Source of the DNA: a virus
Direction: 5' to 3' (one strand)
IMG/VR virus record: IMGVR_UViG_3300009180_002529
Span: 1 to 51,585 of that record
DNA: 51,585 nt
A program made the position numbers and the translations under genes. Position 1 is the stretch's first letter, and each line of letters opens with the position of its first letter. Below, in pieces: positions 47,750 to 51,585 of the stretch. The notes beneath the pieces were generated by a model that was not told the DNA's origin, made no database searches, and worked only from the letters and a program-made list of their open reading frames with translations.

Positions 47750-48533
47750 GTGATAACCTCGCAAATGCTGATGATGTTGCAGCCTCAGCTTCACTTGCCA
47801 ATTGATTTGGTGAGAAACTATATTTAACTGATTTAACTTGTGCTGGTACACCCAGCGCTCTAGACAATGATGAATTAAATAATCTCTGGAATCCCGATTT
47901 TTTTATAGACATATTGACTAGCTGTCCAGTAAAGAAATATCTATACTGTGCAAAGAAGGCGTTTTTGGTTGCCGCACCTCCTGGTTTTCTAACAGTAACG
48001 GATTCGCCTTTTGGCATAAATATTGTGTATCCGTCTACATCAAATACCAGCCTTTCAGAAAATCTTGGCCTTATGACTACAGTCTTTCCCTCTTCCATAA
48101 CAGAAGCTTTTTTTACAAAGACGTGTTTATTGTTAGAGTTTTCAGATGGTACAAAAGACTTTGAGTCAGTTAGTTCGTAATTAATTTTTAATGATAATCC
48201 ATCTGCAGGAAGCTTATTTAATTTAAATAGTCTTGCCTCGCTATCTCCTACTCTTCCCCATTCGTAAACATGGTGAAAAGATTTTGGAGATGTTCTTGCT
48301 TTTGCGTCTATATAGTCTGCAAAGTCGATCTGAACCTGATCAAATATGACACTTCTAAATGCTGATTGAAACTGTGGGTTAGCAGCAAGCTTAGCCATAA
48401 CATTTGTTTTATAAAATAAAGCTGCAGATATCTGAGCAACTGTGCTGTCTTTTATTGCACCACTTACTGGCTTATTAGACATTAAATTAACTAATCCGCT
48501 TGCTGCTTTAATTGCTAAAATTTCAGATGCCAA
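47742..48533 (-). CDS. Neck / head-tail joining protein (HK97 gp10-like)
   Basis: The protein includes HHVYEWGRVGDSEARLF, a phrase typical of HK97 gp10-like neck proteins (HHVYEWG-x-x-G-x-x-x-ARLF), in about 263 residues. The start is uncertain: the best candidate is TTG at 48533 with GGAG ten bases upstream, overlapping the head-closure gene by 11 bases. The open frame extends to 48587 but would then overlap by 65 bases. It may connect the head closure ring and the tail. Confidence 0.65.
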   Translation of the reverse strand: MASEILAIKAASGLVNLMSNKPVSGAIKDSTVAQISAALFYKTNVMAKLAANPQFQSAFRSVIFDQVQIDFADYIDAKARTSPKSFHHVYEWGRVGDSEARLFKLNKLPADGLSLKINYELTDSKSFVPSENSNNKHVFVKKASVMEEGKTVVIRPRFSERLVFDVDGYTIFMPKGESVTVRKPGGAATKNAFFAQYRYFFTGQLVNMSIKKSGFQRLFNSSLSRALGVPAQVKSVKYSFSPNQLASEAEAATSSAFARLSHG

Positions 48534-48948
48534 TTTGTTGATTCTCCGCTCTTTCCAATGAAGAATTGTATCCAACAACATTTCCAAAAGGATCTGCTAT
48601 TGGGGTTGTTCCCATAACATCAAATACAGTATCTGTATCATTTGGGTAATTTAATTCATACCATATTGGTTTCCCATTGACATCTCTAATATTCTTAACT
48701 TTATCTCTAGCAGTAAGTCTTTCAGATGTTCTAACTTCTATAGACTGATCATTAGAATATTTGTTAGAAAATTTTTGCTTGTCATTTCCTTTAGCCCCGC
48801 CCTGCGTAATAATTCCACGAGCATAACAATCTAATGTTTTAATATAAGAAAACTCTCTAACCATTGCACCAGTGTTTGGATCCTGCCGTTCTGATTGACG
48901 GTAGACATCCATTTTCATGGTCATTAAACCATCAACCACGTCAAACAT
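48523..48948 (-). CDS. Head closure (stopper) protein
   Basis: The 141-residue protein has a beta-barrel style (DVYRQSERQDPNTGAMVREF, then GKPIWYEL and TVFDVMGTTPIADPFG), similar to head-tail stoppers of the SPP1 gp16 type. It shares one base with the connector gene stop (48948). Place directly after the connector is standard. It would close the portal channel after packaging. Confidence 0.65.
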   Translation of the reverse strand: MFDVVDGLMTMKMDVYRQSERQDPNTGAMVREFSYIKTLDCYARGIITQGGAKGNDKQKFSNKYSNDQSIEVRTSERLTARDKVKNIRDVNGKPIWYELNYPNDTDTVFDVMGTTPIADPFGNVVGYNSSLERAENQQIGI

Positions 48949-49931
48949 TACACCAGTACCATTTGTGTTATAACATAGTCTGCTAAAAGTTTATCTGCGT
49001 AAGAAGATCCTGTTCCGCTAAAAGCTTCAGAAGAATACTCAAAGTCCCAGTCTGTTGTGGAGATCTTTTTAACGTATCTATCTCTCCATACACGGTCTTT
49101 TGCAAAGTACATCTTCATTAGCTCAACTGCTGCGTCTCTAACTTCATTTGGAATATAATCCCAGCCGAATCTTGCATAAACTTTATACGACTTTGATCTT
49201 CTAAAAATATTTGGGGAAGAGTCATTTATTGAAGGCGGTACCATTCCATTTGCAATATATACATCGTCATTAACGCCAGAAAAATGATTGGCTCTTATTC
49301 CAAATCCACTTACTGTATTTTCAACAACTATGCCTAAGTTGTTAATGCTATTGATATTGTCTATAAGCAATTCATCATTGGCATATAGGGTATGTAGCCT
49401 ATTTATTTTTTTAGGCATTGAAAGTGTATCTGAATCACTTCCTATTGTAAAGAATCTATCATCATGCAAATAAAACTTTTGCCCTGTATGCCCTTCAATT
49501 ATGTTTCTTGCGTATCTTTCTGCTAGCTTTAATTCCTGATGTGTTTTATGATTTGGATCATTTGCATCTGAACCAAGTCCCATTTCTTGTGCTGCTTCTT
49601 GTATATCGACATACGGAGTAATAACATCAAGGTAGGTTGTATTTGAATAGGATACGGAGTCGTATTGCCAATCCCATATTAATTTAAACTTTCTGTTTCT
49701 TGTTGTATGCTGTATTGGAAGGTATACGCTATATGAGCCCTGATCTACTTCACTTGCTTCTGCTGTAACAGTAGCAATAATTGTTGAAGGACTAATTTGT
49801 GGAGAGACAACTGGATCACCAGTTATATCATAAAATTTTACGATTACTGATGCGGTAGGCGTAACTGCTTCACCTTTTACGTAAAGCTTTGTTGTGGCTG
49901 CCGTGCTTGTATTCTGGTATATCTCTGCCAT
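48948..49931 (-). CDS. Head-tail connector with N-terminal Ig-like domain
   Basis: The 327-residue protein has a beta-rich front (about 1-105) with LDVITPYVDI at the junction, and a helical rear of the phage connector type: DIQEAAQEMGLGSDAN, LAERYARNIIEGHTGQKF, GWDYIPNEVRDAAVELMKMYFAKDR as patterns. The rear matches the gp6/gp15 adaptor family, in which a ring of these binds below the portal. The front domain is extra and may decorate the neck. It lies just after the decoration-like gene. Confidence 0.75.
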   Translation of the reverse strand: MAEIYQNTSTAATTKLYVKGEAVTPTASVIVKFYDITGDPVVSPQISPSTIIATVTAEASEVDQGSYSVYLPIQHTTRNRKFKLIWDWQYDSVSYSNTTYLDVITPYVDIQEAAQEMGLGSDANDPNHKTHQELKLAERYARNIIEGHTGQKFYLHDDRFFTIGSDSDTLSMPKKINRLHTLYANDELLIDNINSINNLGIVVENTVSGFGIRANHFSGVNDDVYIANGMVPPSINDSSPNIFRRSKSYKVYARFGWDYIPNEVRDAAVELMKMYFAKDRVWRDRYVKKISTTDWDFEYSSEAFSGTGSSYADKLLADYVITQMVLV

Positions 49932-49940
49932 TTGTTAGGC

Positions 49941-50339
49941 TTAGTTGTAATACTCCTGTACTTCTCTAGGTGTAGCCAATCTAAACCCTTCCTCCTTATC
50001 AAAAATTTCTTGAGCCACATCGGGCTTCATTGCTACAAATGGGTGCTCTATTGTAAATGTAAACCCTAGCGCATCATATCTATAGTTTGGTCGATCCATC
50101 TTTACAAGAACCATATCTTCATCAAGTTTTTGATTTGGATCCAGTCTAGGAAGAATTTCATCTGAGTCTTCTTTTGCATTTTCTATGTTCTTAAGTGTTC
50201 CTTGGTAAACTGACCAAGTTACTCCTTCTTCTGCAAGTGATGCGATAATATCTGCTTTGTTTTTTAGGCCGTCCACGTCAACTGCGAAGTCCGCTGCTAA
50301 TGTTTTTAGTTCCTTGACCTTAAGTGTGTCAAATGACAT
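49941..50339 (-). CDS. Capsid-associated protein with LEM/HeH-like N-terminus
   Basis: The 132-residue protein starts MSFDTLKVKELKTLAADFAV and continues with DGLKNKADIIASLAEEG, the helix-extended-loop-helix (HeH/LEM) fold seen at the front of some phage structural proteins. The rear (FTFTIEHPFVAMKPDVAQEIF, FRLATPREVQEYY) is compact. A strong AAAGGAG site precedes the chosen ATG; a longer frame to 50366 covers it. It lies after the capsid gene, with its own promoter. It may be a decoration or head-completion protein. Confidence 0.6.
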   Translation of the reverse strand: MSFDTLKVKELKTLAADFAVDVDGLKNKADIIASLAEEGVTWSVYQGTLKNIENAKEDSDEILPRLDPNQKLDEDMVLVKMDRPNYRYDALGFTFTIEHPFVAMKPDVAQEIFDKEEGFRLATPREVQEYYN

Positions 50340-50366
50340 ATATATACTCCTTTGGTATGTATACAA

Positions 50367-50375
50367 ATTATAGCA
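50367..50375 (-). promoter_or_regulatory. Extended -10 promoter after the capsid gene
   Basis: TGCTATAAT on the minus strand, same as that at 46283. The -35 is poor (TTTTCA). It starts directly after the capsid terminator, giving a leader of about 20 bases with a good ribosome site. Confidence 0.6.
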
Positions 50376-50391
50376 CTATAAAATTAAAATG

Positions 50392-50421
50392 AAAAGCCCC
50401 TAAAATTAATTAGGGGCCTTT
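50392..50421 (-). terminator. Terminator after the major capsid gene
   Basis: On the minus strand GCCCCTAA/TTAGGGGC forms an 8-bp stem with a TTAATT loop, followed by TTTTCATTTTAATTTT. It lies 21 bases after the capsid stop. The T-rich tail makes it the best intrinsic terminator in the window. Confidence 0.85.
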
Positions 50422-50441
50422 CCAGCAAGTTATTTCTTAAA

Positions 50442-51491
50442 TTAAGAAGCAACCTTAACGTCTTTAACGACTACCCATGCGTCTGCCTGCTCAATTTGGG
50501 TACCCACGCGAGTATACATTGTATATTCGATTGAGTCCTTCTTTGGCCAGAAGAAGCGGTAAACAGTTACATCACGCTTGATACCAATAACAACGTTATT
50601 TGGGAATGTCAAGTGGACGTCTCCGTGCTCTCCTGTTGGTGTTGCATATGATCCTACCTGAGTTTCCTTAAGTAGTGGAACTTCAACAATTGGAATACCA
50701 AATGCAAATGGTGCAACATATCCTGCTGGACCACCTAGACCACCCTGGTCTCCACGGATGATGCTTGAAGCAATATCCTGTGGGTTAACGTTCTGGATGT
50801 TCTGTGAAGTTGAATACAAGTAATCTTGTATAAGGTTTGAGCCTGCAAGGAAGCGTAGGTCTGGACGACGCTGCTTGTACTTACGTGGCATTGCCTTAAG
50901 GGCCTTGTTGAAGATGTCACGGGAAATTGCTGCACCCGCTCCAGCTACTACACGACCATTTGTCTTTGCAATCTTAACAACACCGTCGAATGACTTGTAA
51001 AGTGCATCTCCAGTTAGAGCTGTGTTACCGTTAAGAACTACGTCCTCAAGGTCGTTACCAGCCTGTGTTGCCATAAGTCTTGCAATGTGATCTTCTAGAT
51101 CTGCACCTTCAATGTTATCTTCTAGAGACTCAGTTGAAAGCTCCCAATCTAGACGAAGCTTCTTTGTTGTGAGAGAAATCTTTGAGAACTGTACAGCTGC
51201 ATTTGAGCCAGTGTTCTCTGCTTCAGCTGCAAGCTTCATAAGCTTCTCACCGACGCCAATACGATCAATCTCTGTAGTGTCAGCTCTCATTCGAACTGTA
51301 CGTGCTACCTTACCAATTACTGTTGCATCGAACATGTAATCGAGGAATCTTGCGGATTGCTCAGGATTGAGCAAGCCTCCCTTACCCTCGGAACCTACGT
51401 GAATTCCGTTGGTAGGGTCCGCAGCGCCAGTCATTCCACCTGTTAGTGTTGTGCCTGCTTCTGCTGCTTTTGCTAATAGTTCATTACTCAT
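50442..51491 (-). CDS. Major capsid protein (HK97-fold type)
   Basis: The 349-residue protein begins MSNELLAKAAEAGTTLTGG and runs through FLDYMFDATVIGKVARTVRM, ISLTTKKLRLDWELSTESLEDN, DLEDVVLNGNT and FGIPIVEVPLL, the order of E-loop, spine helix and A-domain in HK97-like capsid proteins of actinophages. There is no delta-domain-sized N-terminal extension. It is followed by its own terminator. It makes the icosahedral shell. The start has a modest ribosome site (GGTGAAAACTA before ATG). Confidence 0.88.
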   Translation of the reverse strand: MSNELLAKAAEAGTTLTGGMTGAADPTNGIHVGSEGKGGLLNPEQSARFLDYMFDATVIGKVARTVRMRADTTEIDRIGVGEKLMKLAAEAENTGSNAAVQFSKISLTTKKLRLDWELSTESLEDNIEGADLEDHIARLMATQAGNDLEDVVLNGNTALTGDALYKSFDGVVKIAKTNGRVVAGAGAAISRDIFNKALKAMPRKYKQRRPDLRFLAGSNLIQDYLYSTSQNIQNVNPQDIASSIIRGDQGGLGGPAGYVAPFAFGIPIVEVPLLKETQVGSYATPTGEHGDVHLTFPNNVVIGIKRDVTVYRFFWPKKDSIEYTMYTRVGTQIEQADAWVVVKDVKVAS

Positions 51492-51508
51492 TAGTTTTCA
51501 CCATACCC

Positions 51509-51585
51509 TTATTTTGTTAATTCGCTAACGGAACCGAGGAAAGTGCCGTTCCATTTTGATTTTTTGATTGTTACTCCTGTTGACC
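51509..51585 (-). CDS. 3' end of an unidentified head gene
   Basis: The last 24 residues of a gene running off the right edge read STGVTIKKSKWNGTFLGSVS and ELTK before the stop. This frame is the only one of the three with a protein-like ending and a stop at 51509. In phages the gene before the capsid is often a protease, scaffold or decoration protein, but the short piece does not tell which. Confidence 0.6.
   Translation of the reverse strand, partial: STGVTIKKSKWNGTFLGSVSELTK

Noticed and set aside
47750-47851. Longer N-terminus for the tail terminator
   Set aside because: The added residues (rich in Gln, His, Asn) are an out-of-frame reading of the neck gene; the ATG at 47749 has a ribosome site.

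Overview
The window is one continuous stretch of a tailed double-stranded DNA phage genome (Caudoviricetes, siphovirus-type). Every convincing gene lies on the minus strand, so transcription runs from right to left. The DNA is AT-rich. Clues pointing to an actinobacterial host are: an AhpC ending in the mycobacterial-style Cys-x-Cys tail next to an AhpD; a DnaE polymerase whose PHP metal centre is complete, as in mycobacterial DnaE1; and several -10 boxes placed 6-8 nt before start codons, the layout of leaderless transcripts. The host is an inference and no species can be named. No portal, protease, lysis or integrase gene is visible here.

Reading in the direction of transcription: 51.6-45.6 kb holds the end of an unidentified head gene, the major capsid protein, a decoration-like protein, connector, head closure, neck and tail-terminator genes, the major tail protein, and a tail-assembly-chaperone pair joined by a -1 frameshift. 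From 45.6 to 34 kb is a single 3867-residue tape measure protein carrying several enzyme-like domains. From 34 to 21.5 kb come the tail tip, hub, fibre-like proteins and small coiled-coil proteins. From 21.4 to 8.4 kb is the replication and recombination block: phosphoesterase, DnaB helicase, primase, a gp32-like protein, DnaE, RecA, SSB, a Cas4-like nuclease and RuvC, interleaved with many small zinc-binding and unknown proteins. At 8-5.5 kb are the terminase subunits, far from the head genes. At 5.5-4.8 kb are four tRNAs (Met, Arg, Lys, Asn). The last 4.8 kb is a metabolic cargo block: AhpC-AhpD, an IMPDH/GMP-reductase-like enzyme, an Asp/Asn-hydroxylase-like oxygenase, a sulfotransferase, an APS-kinase/nucleotidyltransferase fusion, a DUF2061 membrane protein and the start of a thermonuclease-like protein.

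Control signals are unusually readable. Terminator hairpins follow the capsid and major tail genes, and each is followed at once by an extended -10 promoter. Near-consensus sigma70-type promoters sit before the tRNAs, before the replication block and after the fibre gene. Genes are otherwise packed with 1-14 base overlaps.

The most interesting points are the tape measure protein with two duplicated scaffold modules, each followed by a different enzyme-like domain, plus an upstream kinase-like domain; the compact sulfation cassette; the AhpC-AhpD pair; and the 12-base repeat encoding Phe-Phe-Pro-Pro in a fibre. Five genes too short for a usual ORF cut-off were found by reading: 40, 44, 34, 36 and 57 residues.
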